In this document: one piece after another, positions 16,931 through 29,236 of the stretch
Numbering within the stretch: position 1 is the first letter of the stretch
Layout of the letters: every line of letters begins with the position of its first letter
From: Micropterix aruncella
Taxonomy: Eukaryota > Arthropoda > Insecta > Lepidoptera > Micropterigidae
Length of the DNA stretch: 64,000 nt
Reading direction: 5' to 3'
NCBI GenBank assembly: GCA_944548615.1
Contig: OX155973.1
Coordinates: 8,173,910 to 8,237,909, forward strand
The notes under the pieces: generated by a model
Database searches by the model: none
What the model saw: the letters and a program-made list of their open reading frames with translations, nothing else
Told to the model about the DNA's origin: nothing
Program-made: the position numbers and the translations under genes

Positions 16931-17348
16931 CAAGGTGAGTTTTTAATTGGTGACATCCTTGCAAAGGGGGAATCAGTGCGACGAAATAAGCATCTTTTTT
17001 TTTTGGAAGAAATAAAAATAAATTTAAAAAAAACTGTTTTTTTTGTTAAATTTGTGAATCTATTGTGAATCTATTGTGTGTGAATCTATTGTGTGTGAAT
17101 CTATTGTGTGTGAAGCATCTATTGAAGAAAAGTAAAATATTGCTAATAAAGAATATTAGCAATATTTTACCAAACCGCTAAATAGTGATCGTGCTCATAG
17201 CTGTTTATACTACTTTTCAAAAAATAAAAATTAAACTTAAAAAAAAACAAATGTTTTATTTTTAAATCCCATTCTTTTATAAAATTTGCTTAGTTTATCG
17301 TACTGATTCACCCACTAGAAGCATGTCACTAATTAAAAACTCACCCAG
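16931..17348. mobile_element. Foldback MITE with ~60-bp terminal inverted repeats
   Basis: The left terminus (16933-16990) and right terminus (17288-17348) are imperfect inverted repeats starting GGTGAGTTTTTAATT. The interior holds a short GTGTGTGAATCTATT tandem repeat (17053-17115) and a perfect 16-bp-stem hairpin (17132-17170). No ORF. Target duplication is not evident, so the superfamily is unassigned. Confidence 0.72.
17132..17170. repeat. Perfect 16-bp hairpin
   Basis: GTAAAATATTGCTAAT is followed by a 7-nt AT-rich loop and its exact reverse complement. It lies in the middle of the foldback MITE and probably marks its axis of symmetry. Confidence 0.85.
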
Positions 17349-18781
17349 TAATTATATGGATAAATCCATAAACTATCAAATATTTAATTTAAAAACGAAA
17401 ATAAAGGTAATTACAAATACAGTAGGTCACTTTTTGTAACGCGAGTCGTGTTTTTAATAATTTAAATATACTTCCTTTTTAGTTTATTATTTAAACGGCC
17501 AGCATAATAATCCCTGGTCACATCAGCGACTTTTCTCGTACTGCAATGCTTTACCGAGTAATGTCTGAACAGCCCCCTCCATCACCATGTTCAATTCCAG
17601 GCTCTATGTGCATATAAACGTAAAACCATAACATAACAAACCCTCTTCCTCCCCTCCTTCTCGCTTCCCTTACCTTTCTTCGTCTCTTTTCTTTGCTCTG
17701 CATCTTTATTTAATTTTAATAATTGGCTTTATTTCTTTATTCTCAATTTATTTGACAATTTTCTGTCTATTTTAACGATTTATGTTTTACTATGTGTAAC
17801 CAACGCAAAATAGGTTACTATAAACTTAAGCTATAGTTTAGCTGATAAAGATTGCCGCAAAGCAATAAGCTCGCCTTTGAAACAAAAATGGTTTCAGCCG
17901 TTTTCCTAACACGTGAAACCAAAACCTAAATTGTCAACCGAATCCAAAATGTCCACCAAAACCTAAAATGTACAACCGAAACCCGGGCTATCCGAAACGC
18001 CTCCAAACTCGATTTTTTCGAAATTCCTCAGTACCTACTAGAGAAATGTTTTTTTTCGTATTTTTTTATTTTTATTCAGAAATTTCACAACGAAATATCC
18101 AAAATACACTATACATACATCGGGGAAACAACACATCATCAAGATTCAACCACAGATACACTGAGAAAAATATACCGCTGTAATATATATGGAAATACGC
18201 ATGTTTCAAAAGGCTTACGTTCAAAAGGTTTACGTACAAAGGCTCTCTTGTTTAATGTTTTTTCAAGTCTAGGGGAATTGTAACTGTGTTACAGACGTGT
18301 TATTATAAGCTACATCGTTTTGACGAATCTAAGAAAGATAAAGTGTGCGAATCCTTTTTTAATTGATAACTACTGAAAGGAAAAAACTCCGTGATAAAAG
18401 TGGCATATGTAAGGAACTCCATCACCAAACTGTACGTAGGAAAAAAGACTTTTAATTAAATAGTGGTCACCTACAATCGATCAATAAACACACCAGCCGA
18501 TCGTCGGCTAAATGTGTATTCCTGCTATATCCCATTTTTGACCAAAGTAACTTTTTGGTACCGTTGGAAAGAAGATTTTTTTCCGCATCGACTGGGAATA
18601 TCAGCTATATCAATTTAAAATTATAAAGCCCTTTTTTCCCGTGATATGTATACCTGCTAACTCCACGATTCAAATGTTGGCGCTGAAAAACTGCTATCGT
18701 CGCCATTTTGTACTGGTTTATGACAGCACCAGTGTTGTGCGTTTGTTGTCCCGTTGTTTCTATTCCAAAACAAATCAAATA
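17349..18781. other. Spacer, possibly 5' region of the downstream transposase gene
   Basis: No gene is recognised in 17349-18500. From about 18500 the base composition becomes more even. Together with the downstream splice-like signals, this could be the leader of the transposase gene. A pyrimidine-rich CCTCTTCCTCCCCTCC stretch lies at about 17641-17690. Nothing else stands out. Confidence 0.3.
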
Positions 18782-21700
18782 ATGCACAAATTGCGGATTC
18801 ATACAGTTAAAAAAGAAGAGGTAAGTAGTCAGATTGATTACATTATGCAGGATAGAGTTAAATGCTTGTTAAACCTATTATTTAAATTGTCTGTAAATTT
18901 GCGCCAAACTAATTGGAAGTTAGCAGGTTATCTTACCGTATATTTCGATTACATTTGGTGAATAGCAGTTTTTCTTCAAAATTATTTTATTTTATTCTCA
19001 CTGTTCTCGAGACATTAATAATTGTAGTGGGTGCTATTTATATAATATGTAATTTGATTTCTATTTGTACCAGATGTCAAAGAAGAAACGACGAGGGATG
19101 AAAATAACGGAATTATGGTGCGAGAACCAAAATAACAAAGACTCATTTACAAGTAATAGTAAAGTAAGTACCTACCTACATGATCATATTTATTTATTAC
19201 ATTATGCAGATATTTCTTTAAAATATATGGGTATTATGTATGTTTCTTCATATATATCACCTATTTGTGTAGATATCTAAGCGGATTTACATGCTATTTG
19301 TTCAATCTATTTCAGATGTCGGACAGACAACGAGCGAGGAAATTAGTCAAATTAGCCATCGAAGATAGAGAGAATGATGTCTCATTAAGAAATACATCTC
19401 CCATTTCTTTAGAATGTCAAGATGAAGGCACCTACACTATTGTGGAAAATGTAGAAATACAAGTGATCGAATGTTCTCACAATTTTAGTATCGACAACAA
19501 TGTTGAAAATCAAGAGGTTTTGATTCCACTAGCGCCTTTTGTGCCCCCACAGGAGGAACACGGCCGAATTCATGAAGAAGATACTTTCTTACAAGGCCCA
19601 GATGACGAAACTCTAACGTTGCTGCAAATTGCTTCTCCACCAGAAACTTTTGCGCCTTCACAGCTGGAATAAGGTCGAATTCATGAAGAAGATACTTACT
19701 TACAAGGCCCAGATGACGAAACTCTAACGTTACCGCAAATGGCTACTCCACCAGTTACTTTTACGATTCCACGGCCGGATCAATATGATTTTTTTGAAGA
19801 AAATACTAACTTACACATGGAACAAAACGCCATAGATGAAAGCAATAATATCGCAATTGTGCCTTATTCTGAACATTCGGACTCTGATGATAATATATTG
19901 TCCACATCTTTGGATATGCCTCAAAAAAGCAAAACTCGCAAGAAGCGCTTTCAAGTGAATCCCGGGAATTGGTTTTCAGAAAAAAACAAGATTAACAGAG
20001 AAAAAGGCCAGATGTATTATGGCCGTGTAAAAACCGACGGAAAATGGAACTACGAATCGCCAAAAATGCCACGAAAAATTAAAAAATCGGTTGTGTCACC
20101 CCAAGACTTTCCTGACTAGTATCCAGGGAGGTGCGAAAAAACAGCGACATTTTTTACTCTAGTACCCCAAATTTGTATGGCAGGTACCCCAAACGTTGGT
20201 CGTAAGTACCCCAAAAACTAATAGGTTCTTCCGATGGTTAACAGAAGCTTCTATGCCAAATTTTAACTTAGACAGATTAAGCGTCTGGGCGCTATCGCGG
20301 AAACAATTTTTTCGCCGGGAACCACAAATTTGTATGGGAGGTACCACAACCGTAGGACGTAGGGACTCCAAAAACTAATGGGTTCCTCCGACGGTTAGCA
20401 GAAGCTTATATACCAAATTTCAGCTCAATCCGATTAAGCGTCTGGGCGCTATCGTGGAAGAATACATACATACAGACATACAGACATACAGACATACAGA
20501 CAGACAGAGATCGGTCTGGAAATAGTCTCAATCGTCTCAGGGAGTCTCAAAATATATATTCCCATCTTCATCTCAAAATTTTTTTTTAGCGCGATCACAA
20601 TACTTTCCTTTCCGATAGGTCGTCAGGAAAGTAAAATAGATGCAAATGCCTTCAAACCGCTAAGGGATCGCTGAAATGCGACTCGGTTTCCGAAAACGAC
20701 AGAAATACCATTTTTGAGGCTTTCGGGAAATTGACGTGGGGAGAGAAGAAGATTTACATTGACGGTCTAGTAAAATGTATTCCTACTCAAAGGACAAGGT
20801 CACGAAATAATCCTAATGTATCAAGAAGATCACAATCCTTGCTGTATTATTTGAAAATAAACGACGCGGAAGTTAAGGTTTGCAGAACCATGTTTTTAAA
20901 CACCCTAAGTGTGGGAAGATGGACAGTTCATCAATGCAAAAATCAAGGCAATAGAGGAGAACCAAATTTAAATAGAAATGACAACCAACCACGCGTGAAG
21001 CCATTTGAAACTGAAAATGAAGAGCTACTCCTCTTCATAGATTCACTGCCAGCAATGGAGTCGCATTACTGCCGAAGTTCCTCAAAAAAAATTATTTGTT
21101 ACCTGAATGGTCATCCAAACAAAATCTGTATCACTTCTATGTCAACGAATTGTGCAAATCGCGTAACAAAAGGCCACTTTCGATTACAAGATTCAGACAA
21201 GCATTGGATAGCCGTAATATCGCATTATTCCAGCCAAAAAAAGATCAATGCGAAAAGTGTGAAGAGTACAAGGTCGGGCGAATAAAAAAAAATGAAGCCA
21301 GGGAAGAAAAAGAAAAGGACAAAAATGAAGAATCGCTGGTATTTACAGCAGATTTGCAAGCTGTTTTGATGGCACCAAAATCAAACATCAGCAGCTTGTA
21401 CTACAGGACGAAATTACAGGTGCACAATCTTTGTTTCTTTAATTTGAATAATAAAGATGGATTTTTTTACCTTTGGAATGAGGTAGAAGGAGGCGTAAAT
21501 GCCGAAGAATTTGCGACAACTTGGGTGAGCCTAATCGAAAATAAAATACTGCCGCAAACCGATGGAACCGATACTAATAAAAAGATAATAATATACACCG
21601 ATGGATGTTGTTATCAAAATCGAAATTCAGTCATGAGCAATGCCCTTTTGAATACAGCTATGATTAATAATATTACAATTGAACAGCAATATTTGGAAAG

Positions 21701-22178
21701 TGGGCACACATAGATGGAGGCGGACTCCATGCACTCCACTGTGGAAAGATCCATGAAAATGAGAAATGTGAATGTGCCTGCTGATTATGCCCACATCTGC
21801 AAGATAGCTCGCAAGAAACCTCGACCCTATGACGTAAATTACCTCACTCACACCTTTTTCAAAAAAATCGACAAAGTTGAATACTACAAAAGCATCCGCC
21901 CAGGTCGCACAGCAGGAGATTACAAAGTTACGGACATACGTGCTCTGCGATATACCCCCAAGGGAGAAATATTTTTTAAACTCAGATTTGAAGATGCGTG
22001 GCAGTTAATACCACAAAGAAAATCTATCGACATTGAACCCTGTCCGTGGGACAATTTAAACAGCCTTCACCTGAATCGGCGTAAGATTAAATCAAGAAAA
22101 TTTGAAGATCTACAATATTTAAAAAATACATTGCCCCCCGACTACCACGATTACTATAATAATATTCCACATGATTAG
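18782..22178 (+). pseudogene. Broken intron-containing DDE-type transposase-like gene
   Basis: Coding pieces: 18782-18820, 19074-19163 and 19316-22178. The first two end in GTAAGT, and the second and third are preceded by TTTGTACCAG and ATTTCAG, all in phase 0. This suggests a spliced basic N-terminus (MSKKKRRG...). The body includes CKCL/KCDS cysteines, FLNTLS, LPAMESHYCR, PKKDQCEKC, YTDGCCYQN and GHT(stop)MEADSMHSTVE. Acidic residues in DLQAV, YTDGC and the MEADSMHSTVE block are plausible DDE residues. The family is an unnamed transposase-like group I know from insects and cnidarians; a Sola-type assignment is only a guess. Defects: TAA at 19670 after an internal ~100-bp tandem duplication, a ~550-bp insertion (20086-20634), a frameshift near 21095, and TAG at 21711 where Gln is expected. 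Confidence 0.65.
20086..20634 (+). mobile_element. Dispersed repeat inserted in the transposase gene
   Basis: It interrupts the reading frame between ...MPRKIKK and ...CLQTAKGSLKCDS. It shares termini with 52486-53045: CACCCCAAGACT at the left, and an ATACTTTCC...GGAAAG hairpin followed by AAAAT at the right. It also shares its right end, reversed, with 30500-30550. The interior has two diverged GTACC(C/A)CAA repeats, a line of ACAGACAT units (20467-20506), and the CCAAATTTCAGCTCAATCC block common in moth repeats. No ORF. Confidence 0.65.
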
Positions 22179-22839
22179 TTTGTTTACAACTTCATTCCTA
22201 TATTCGTATCTAATTATTTAGATTATTTTTATTTTAATAAATAAGACTACTATGTCGTGTGTTTAAATAAAACCGTGTGTTTTACTTCCTATAAATCCTA
22301 CCCGAAAATCCTGCTAAGTCCCGAAAAAGAGTTGAATTTTTTTGTTCTGTTTATAGAAGAACTGCTACATCCTTAAATCATTAATAAAACCAATTTGGAC
22401 TAATAAAATGTAGTATTTTGTTTATTATATCGTATTATGTAAGGTAACACTCACATGCTATCAGGTAACACTCACATGCTAAATACTAGTTTATACAATC
22501 TAGCCACTCAAAATGACATTTTGCTATTTTGCGACATAAATAAACTTAAATCAATGAGACTTAACTTAAAAAATAGATATGTTTAAAAAATATATCAGAC
22601 AATATATGCTAAACTCATAGCAGATGATATAAATACCCATATTACTCAAAATAAAAACCATAAATCTTATCAAAAGTATTCCCCTATTATTGTGGTGAAA
22701 TATACTGCCGATATTGCAGAGTCGGCAAGCGCACTTAGTAAAAGTGACACCACTGCGCTGATACCATGCGACGCATCAGAAACAAATTCTGAAGACCTTA
22801 TACTCATGAATGCACCTCATTTAAACTAAAGTCTAAGAC

Positions 22840-25690
22840 AAAATTAAATGGAAAGCTATTACATCTAGTTCAACAGAACATACAGGGCTTTCTACGCAAA
22901 GAACTAGAGGTCGAGTTATTTCTTGAAACAAGCAAATTGGACATCCTTTGTTTAACGGAACATTTTCCTAAAAACTACCAAATTCTAAATTTTGCTAATT
23001 ATGAAGTGGTTAGTGCCTTCTACCGTCAGACCACTACTCAAGGCGGTTCTTTGATATTAGTTCAGAAGAATATAAAAGCAAGAGAACGCAAAGACATTTC
23101 TATACTCTCAGTAGAATGTAAAATAGAAATATCATGTGTTGAGTTAGAGAAACACATCGTGGTTTGCGTCTACAGGCCACCATACAATCATAGCTTTTCC
23201 TGCTTTGAATTAGTTTTGGAAGATGTAATGAAAATTCTTTCCAAAAGCAAAAAAATTATTGTAATTTATGGAGACTTTAATACAAACCTTTTAGAAGATT
23301 CATCATTCAAAACCTGACTAATTTGTTTATTTAAATCTTTTAATTTACATAATATTTTTAATGAGCCAACCAGAATTACATCAAAAACAGCAACCTGTAT
23401 AGATAACATCTTCTGCAATTGTGAGTTTACTGGTCAGAAGATTATAAACTGTCTCCAGTCTGACCACAGTGGACAGTATGTTTTACTCCCATGTTTCCTT
23501 AATCATAATGAAATTAAAATCAAGAAACGTATTATAAATAAAAATCTACTAGAAAGATACAAAACAGCAATAAAAGAAAAGCTCTCCTTAAATATTTTTA
23601 AAACAAATGACCCTAATAAGTTTTATGGGGAAATGTTTTCAATTTTGGTATCTGAATTTGATAAAAAAATTAAACTTAAAGAGCGTCAATTAGAACCCAA
23701 ATTCAAGTTCACTGACTGGGCGACTAAAGGCATTCGTAAAAGCAGAGGTCGGTTATTTGAATTGTATGATAAAAAGACATACAATCAAAGTTTGCACTTT
23801 GTAAACTACGTAAAGACGTATTCAAGGATTTAAAAAAAAGTATGTTTAGTAGCTAAATCAAATTTCATAAAGCGCAAGGTTATTAATTCAGAAAATAAAG
23901 CTAAAACTGTTTGGAAAATTATAAATAGTGAGACCAAAAAAAAAACAGCATTCAATAAACAGATCACATTAAAGACATCTCATGGTAAAGTTAGTTCAGA
24001 CAAGGAGGTGGCACAAGAATTTGAAACGTTCTTCACAAACATCCCATTAAAAACTACTGGACATCTGAGTTCCTCCATTTCAATAGCAAACAATCTACTA
24101 AAGTCAAATATTGGCCGATGTGATGCTGTATTTGATTTTAAGCAAATAGATTCCGAGACGATAATCAAAGCGTTCCACGTTTTGAAACTAAAAAACACTG
24201 AGGATTTGTGGGGTATGTCTGTTAAGTTTTGTGAATATATCATAGACGACATTGCGCCGTATCTAGTAACAATCCTAAACGGATGCATTGAAAATGGCGT
24301 GTTTCCGGATTTACTAACGTGTAGCAAGGTTGTATGTACCCTTGTTCAAATCTGGCGATACAGAAGATCCTGGAAATTACAGACCGGTGTCTATATTGCC
24401 AGTGCTAAGCAAAATATTTGAAAAGATTTTATTAAACCAAATGCTTCCTCATTTCAACTTAAACCGATTATTTCATGATCAGCAATTTGGCTTCACCAAA
24501 GGACGTTCCACCACAGATGCTGGGGTAGCGCTACTACAAAACATCTATAGTGCCTGGAATGACTCGCAGGATGCTATTGGAATATTCTGTGACTTATCTA
24601 AGGCTTTTGACTGCGTAGATCATAATACGTTATTACTAAAACTAGATCACTACGGTATAAGGGGTAAATCTCTTAGCTTGCTTAAATCATATTTGACAGA
24701 AAGAATCCAAAAAGTACAGATAAATGAGACAAAGTCACAAGGATCGCAAGTAAAAATGGGCGTACCACAGGGTTCTATACTGGGACCGTTTCTGTTTTTA
24801 GTATACCTAAATGACCTGCCCTTTATGGTACAGAGTCTAACTAAAATCACACTATTTGCGGATGACACCTCGTTAATTTTCAAACTAAACAAACAAAATA
24901 CAAATGTGGACGAAATAAATATTGCTCTTGCACAGATTCATGACTGGTTTGCTTCTAACAATCTTGTTTTAAATTCAAATAAAACTAAATGTATTCGTTT
25001 TTCGCTTTCTAAAAGCAGAAATAACTTTAATGTTACTCTAAATAATGAAAAATTAGACTTCATAGAACAGACCGTATTCTTGGGAATCACGTTGGATTCT
25101 AAACTAAAATGGGATTCACACATTACCAAACTGTCAACAAGGCTTAGTTCAGCCGCATATGCTGTTATGAAAATCCGTCAAATTATCGATGTTGATACTG
25201 CGAGGCTAGTATATTTCTCTTATTTCCACAGTATTATGTCTTACGGCATCTTACTGTGGGGACAAGCTGCAAGTATGCCCTCGATCCTTATTCTACAAAA
25301 ACGGGCGGTTAGAGCCATATACAACTTGCGCAGACGTGATTCCCTAAGATAATTATTCAAAGAAATTAACATTCTTACTGTACCTAGACAATACATATTT
25401 GAAAACATTATGCATGCACGAAGAAATATATCTCATTATTCAAAAAACTGTGACAATCACAAATACAATACTAGAAATAAAAATAAATATATAGTGACAA
25501 AATTTTGACTAAGTAAGATAAGCAATTGTTTCATGGGAAACTGTATACGGTTCTATAATAAAATTCCAGAGGACATACAGGGTCTATCAGACATTCAGTT
25601 TAGAAGTACAATTAAAAATATTCTATGTAAGAAGGCTTACTACAAAGTAGTAGATTTTATTAATGATATTGATTTTTTTTTGGAATGATT
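22840..25690 (+). pseudogene. Decayed CR1/Jockey-like LINE ORF2 (endonuclease + RT)
   Basis: A single long reading with several breaks. The APE-type endonuclease (QQNIQGF, TEHF, YGDFNTN, CIDNIF, SDHSGQ) runs from about 22857 to 23500. The RT (PVSILPVLSKIFEK, FCDLSKAFD, GVPQGSILGP, FADDTS) runs from about 24330 to 25350, and the C-terminal extension (TRNKNKY, CIRFYNKIPEDIQ) to about 25690. Breaks: TGA at 23315, TAA at 23831, a +1 frameshift near 24330-24345, TAA at 25350 and TGA at 25506. No ORF1 is recognisable upstream, so it is 5'-truncated. It ends about 90 bp before the acceptor of an AGPAT exon. Confidence 0.85.
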
Positions 25691-25779
25691 ATAAAATCGA
25701 ATATTCTTTTCTTATTTTATTGAAAATTGTTAACTGTGTGTAAAAACATTTATATATTTTTTTTTTGTTCTTCTTTCAG

Positions 25780-25868
25780 TTTGCACTCCTTCCATTAACA
25801 GCAGTAATTGCAGCTACTCTTCCTATACCGATAATGATGTTGCGACCTTTTAATCCTAAAAACGCACT
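25780..25868 (+). CDS. AGPAT gene 1, exon with hydrophobic segment
   Basis: Preceded by a long polypyrimidine tract ending TTCTTTCAG and followed by GTAAGT. It reads FALLPLTAVIAATLPIPIMM then LRPFNPKNA, plus two bases of a Leu codon. This is the hydrophobic segment and LRPFN junction found near residues 30-60 of AGPAT1/2 proteins, just before the acyltransferase domain. The LINE at 22840-25690 stops only 90 bp upstream. Confidence 0.85.
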
Positions 25869-26405
25869 GTAAGTAATACATGATTTTTATTCCACATATT
25901 ATTATTGTTATAGGCAGTGGCGTAATTAGGTACCGGCAGACATGGCATCTGCGAGGTGGGAGGGAGGGGGGAGTCAAGGGGCACAGCCTCCTCTCAACTA
26001 CATCAACGAAAAACTACTCATTTGATGGTTTAAGGGGGAAAACAATCGATGTATTTTTTTATAAGCTTTTATTTACCTTGCGATGTTTGTCAGTATGTTT
26101 GTTTAGGTCAAATCTTGCAATCAGAATTAGAAAAACTTCCTCTTATCCTATGAAGTTGAAATTTCACATGTCGGTTCAGTTCAGATGACAATGCATTTTT
26201 ATGGTGAGCATGACCTGAATCTGCAGCCAGGTCTGGCTCTCGACGAGGGTACTTCTCAACGGTCAACAGTACAGACACGAAATTTTGTATACGCATTCAA
26301 TTTTGATAGTCTGTTCTAAGTTTCACCATGACATGGCTTCTGGATTGGAGTTGAATAGTGAGTTAAGCCGATCGGAGAACAAATAGGATCTTATGGTCCA
26401 ACTTG

Positions 26406-27055
26406 GTTTGTCGACTACAGCGGCCGAGCCCGTCACCTCGGGAAGTTTTAACGATTAGTCGTTCTATCTCCCTGGAGTGAGCGCAGAAGACTTGAGGACA
26501 GAACAGTCCACCATCAGCTACGACACAAGCCCGTAAGAGGCCAACGCCTTAACCGCGAGATAGCCAGGAGTGTTACCCGGCGGGCCTACACTCACGCCCT
26601 TACTTCCAATTGTGACCAGATTACTCCAGTCTCTCGATTGGTTACGAGTTCGAGGTCGCTTGCGCGGTCCTCACGAAGCGGTGAAACGGTGTTTACCGAA
26701 TCTATCGCAGACCACAGCATCCTTTGCCCGGCTGTTCACCCAGGATCTGGTAGCCGATGGTCGTTTCAAGAGCAGTCGCCGTAAGGTCCGCAACCACCCC
26801 TCTATAGGAAACAGTACTGCTTCCAGACTCCCCCGACTGTTAGTCAGAGTGCACAGTCGATTGGCTTACGCGGCACGGTGCGCAGACCGTTCAGGAGCGC
26901 CAGAAAACCTTCTGGCGCTCCTGAACGGTCATAAGGCCAGAGTCCTATTCAGGCTCGCACTTGATGCGTGGAGGCCGACGGATAGGTGTTGACCCGTGAG
27001 TGTGACCAACCCTGAACAGAATGGGTCTTCGTGGCCAACTCAGCAAGGGCCCATG
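26406..27055 (+). mobile_element. ~650-bp interspersed repeat, copy 1
   Basis: One of four copies of a GC-rich family (others at 27527, 42942 and 45527). It starts near TTGTCGACTACA and CCCGTCACCTC and ends CAACTCAGCAAGGGCCCAT. A frame reading SFARLFTQD, KSSRRKVRNHP and LPRLLVRVH is open in parts, but the copies do not keep it consistently, so it is probably not a protein. No terminal repeats or tail identify the class. It carries a private 21-bp palindrome at 26885-26930. Confidence 0.7.
26885..26930. repeat. Perfect 21-bp hairpin with 4-nt loop
   Basis: The arm 26885-26905 and its exact reverse complement 26910-26930 (GACCGTTCAGGAGCGCC as core) flank AACC. Sister copies have only one arm followed by unrelated bases, so this is a local palindromic rearrangement in copy 1. 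Confidence 0.9.
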
Positions 27056-27526
27056 AACTCCCATCTCATGGCCCAAGCTCTGGCCGAAACATTAATCTTA
27101 TGGCCCAAGCTGAACGAAACATTTTTGCTACCTATAGCATACAACAGGTAGATGACAGCTCAAGTGACCTGGAAACCGTAACTAGTCTGGAGGTCGGAGA
27201 AATCCGGCCATAAATGGTAGTCAGGGGCGAGGAGGCCCGCTGGCTGCTCCTCGGTACCTCGCGTAAGGCGTTGCACTCTGACGGCCCAGTTGGCGGGGCT
27301 AGTTAGTGGATTGTGTCGTCCCCAAGTCTCTACGCTCAGCCCAGGTTGAAATAACGATATACATCGTTATACCTGCCTGGGTTAACGGGTTCGCCCATTG
27401 TAGCAAACAACACTCCACTGCTCACACCCCAGAAGTGTAATAACAAAATAAGTTTTAATGTTTTAGTGGAGGTTTAATTGCATCTCAAACATGATTACAC
27501 CTTCACCTGTATATTATATGGAAATA

Positions 27527-28127
27527 CAACTAGAGTTGTCAACTACAAAGGGCGAACCCGTCACCTCGGGAAGTTTTAACGATTAGTCGTTCTATCTCCC
27601 TGAAGTAAGCGCAGAAGACTTGGACAAAACAGTCCATCGTCAAGCTCCGCCACATGCCCGTAAGAGGCCAACGCCTTAGGTGTATTACCCAGCGGGTTTA
27701 CACTCACGCCCTTACTTCCAATAGCGACCAGATTACTCCGGTCTCCGGTTCTTTCCCTTACGAAGCGGTGAAACGGTGTATACCGAATCTATCGCGGACC
27801 ACGGCATCCTTTGCCCGGGTAGCCGATGGTCGTTTCAAGAGCAGTCGCCGTAAGGTCCGCAACCACCCCCGCTCTATAGGAAACAGTACTGCTCTCAGAC
27901 TCCCCCGACTGTTAGTCAGAGTGCACAATCGATTGGCTTACGCCACACGGAGCGCAGACCGTCCAGGAGCGCCAGAAGATTGATTCCTATGGGAAACTAG
28001 CCCTAAGGCCAGAGTCCTGCCCGGGCTCGCACTTCATGCGTGGAGGCCGCCGGATGGATGTTGACCCGTGAGTGTGACCAACCCTGAACAGAATGGGTCT
28101 TCGTGGCCAACTCAGCAAGGGCCCATT
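27527..28127 (+). mobile_element. ~600-bp interspersed repeat, copy 2
   Basis: Same family as 26406-27055. It starts ACAACTAGAGTTGTCAACTA and ends CAGCAAGGGCCCATTAG, with internal deletions. With copy 1 it forms a direct pair in the same intron, 470 bp apart. This is a possible substrate for unequal recombination. Confidence 0.7.
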
Positions 28128-28296
28128 AGCTATATGAAAATACAGTCCATTTCTTTTCTCTCATACTTATTGTATCTTGTGTCCGGTTTTTTTCATATCT
28201 GTGTTTTGTGTGTTTTTTTGTGTTCAGTTATATAAAAAAATGTAATTTAATTTTTCTCTTGTTTATTCTTCTTAAATTTGAAACATTTTGATGTAG

Positions 28297-28427
28297 GATT
28301 CCGTCTTGGATCTTGCTGAAAGTATCAAATATGATTGGTATAACCTGGGAAGTTCGAGGTAAAGAAAACATGGATGAACGAGGCGGTGTCATCCTTCTCA
28401 ACCACCAAAGCGGACTAGATTTAATAG
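28297..28427 (+). CDS. AGPAT gene 1, exon with catalytic motif I
   Basis: Acceptor TTTTGATGTAG, donor TAG|GTAAGTG. It reads IPSWILLKVSNMIGITWEV, then RGKENMDERGGVILLNHQSG, LDLI plus one base. NHQSGLD is the NHxxxxD motif whose His/Asp pair is the catalytic dyad of glycerolipid acyltransferases. The frame continues exactly from the preceding exon (CT|G) into the next (G|TT). Confidence 0.93.
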
Positions 28428-28433
28428 GTAAGT

Positions 28434-29232
28434 GTACAAGTTCAAGTTCAAGTTGTTTATTTTCAAAAATCTTTACAGATTGTAGAAACATAGTAAAATA
28501 ACAGGTAATAATAATTGAAAGCATGAGAAATAACTTAAATTAAAAGAATAAGAAATAAAATTAGTGTAATTTAAACGATTAAAATTTAAATTAAAATATC
28601 ATTTAAAAATATCAAATCACAATGATAATAATATTTAGTCGCATTCACTTAAAACAAATAAAATTTAAAAAATATAAAATTTAGAAAAGGAATTACAATT
28701 TATAATCATTTCATTTAAAATCGTTACATTGTATGTTTCAAGTTTCAAGTTTAGTTTATCGTCTTCAAAAACTTATAAATAGTTATTTATACATATTTAA
28801 TTTTCGATTTTACACAATACTTTCGTTAGACGTTCTTGGTGAATTGTACGTGTTCTTCAAAGGTGTAAAAAATATTTTCTAAAAGAAACTTTTTTAAGGA
28901 CTTTTTAAATATATTGTTATTTTAAATATCTTTAATATATGGAGGTAACATATTAAAAAAATAGGGACCGGAGTATTCCTTGACTTGTCTCGCTATTTTT
29001 AAATTTGCTTTAGGTAACATGTATTTTGATTTGTTTCTGGTGTTTATGTCATGAATATCGGAAAATTTTTTTTGAAGGTCTCTTTTCTTGTGGAAATCCG
29101 TTAGTACATTTAAAAGGTACAATGAAATGAACGTTAGAATTTTCAGTCGTTTAAAATGACTTCTGCAGGATTCGTCCCATTTCAAATTTGCTATAATGCG
29201 TATTGCTCTTTTTTGCAGTTTTAATAGTGTAT
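28434..29232 (-). mobile_element. LINE 3' end (CR1/Jockey-like), 5'-truncated
   Basis: The - strand ends in a (TTGAAC)n-type tail at 28434-28450, after a GTTTCTACAATCTGTAAAG block shared with the LINE ending at 63022. The ORF remnant (28922-29230) reads LLKLQKRAIRI, KYSGPYFF-like blocks and TRNKSKYMLP, the C-terminal part of ORF2. It lies 7 bp downstream of the exon donor. Confidence 0.8.
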
Positions 29233-29236
29233 TTAA

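Noticed and set aside
16886..16934. Possible first AGPAT exon ending CAAG|GTGAGT
   Set aside because: The GTGAGT is the terminal repeat of the foldback MITE at 16931-17348, and its phase does not fit the exon at 25780.
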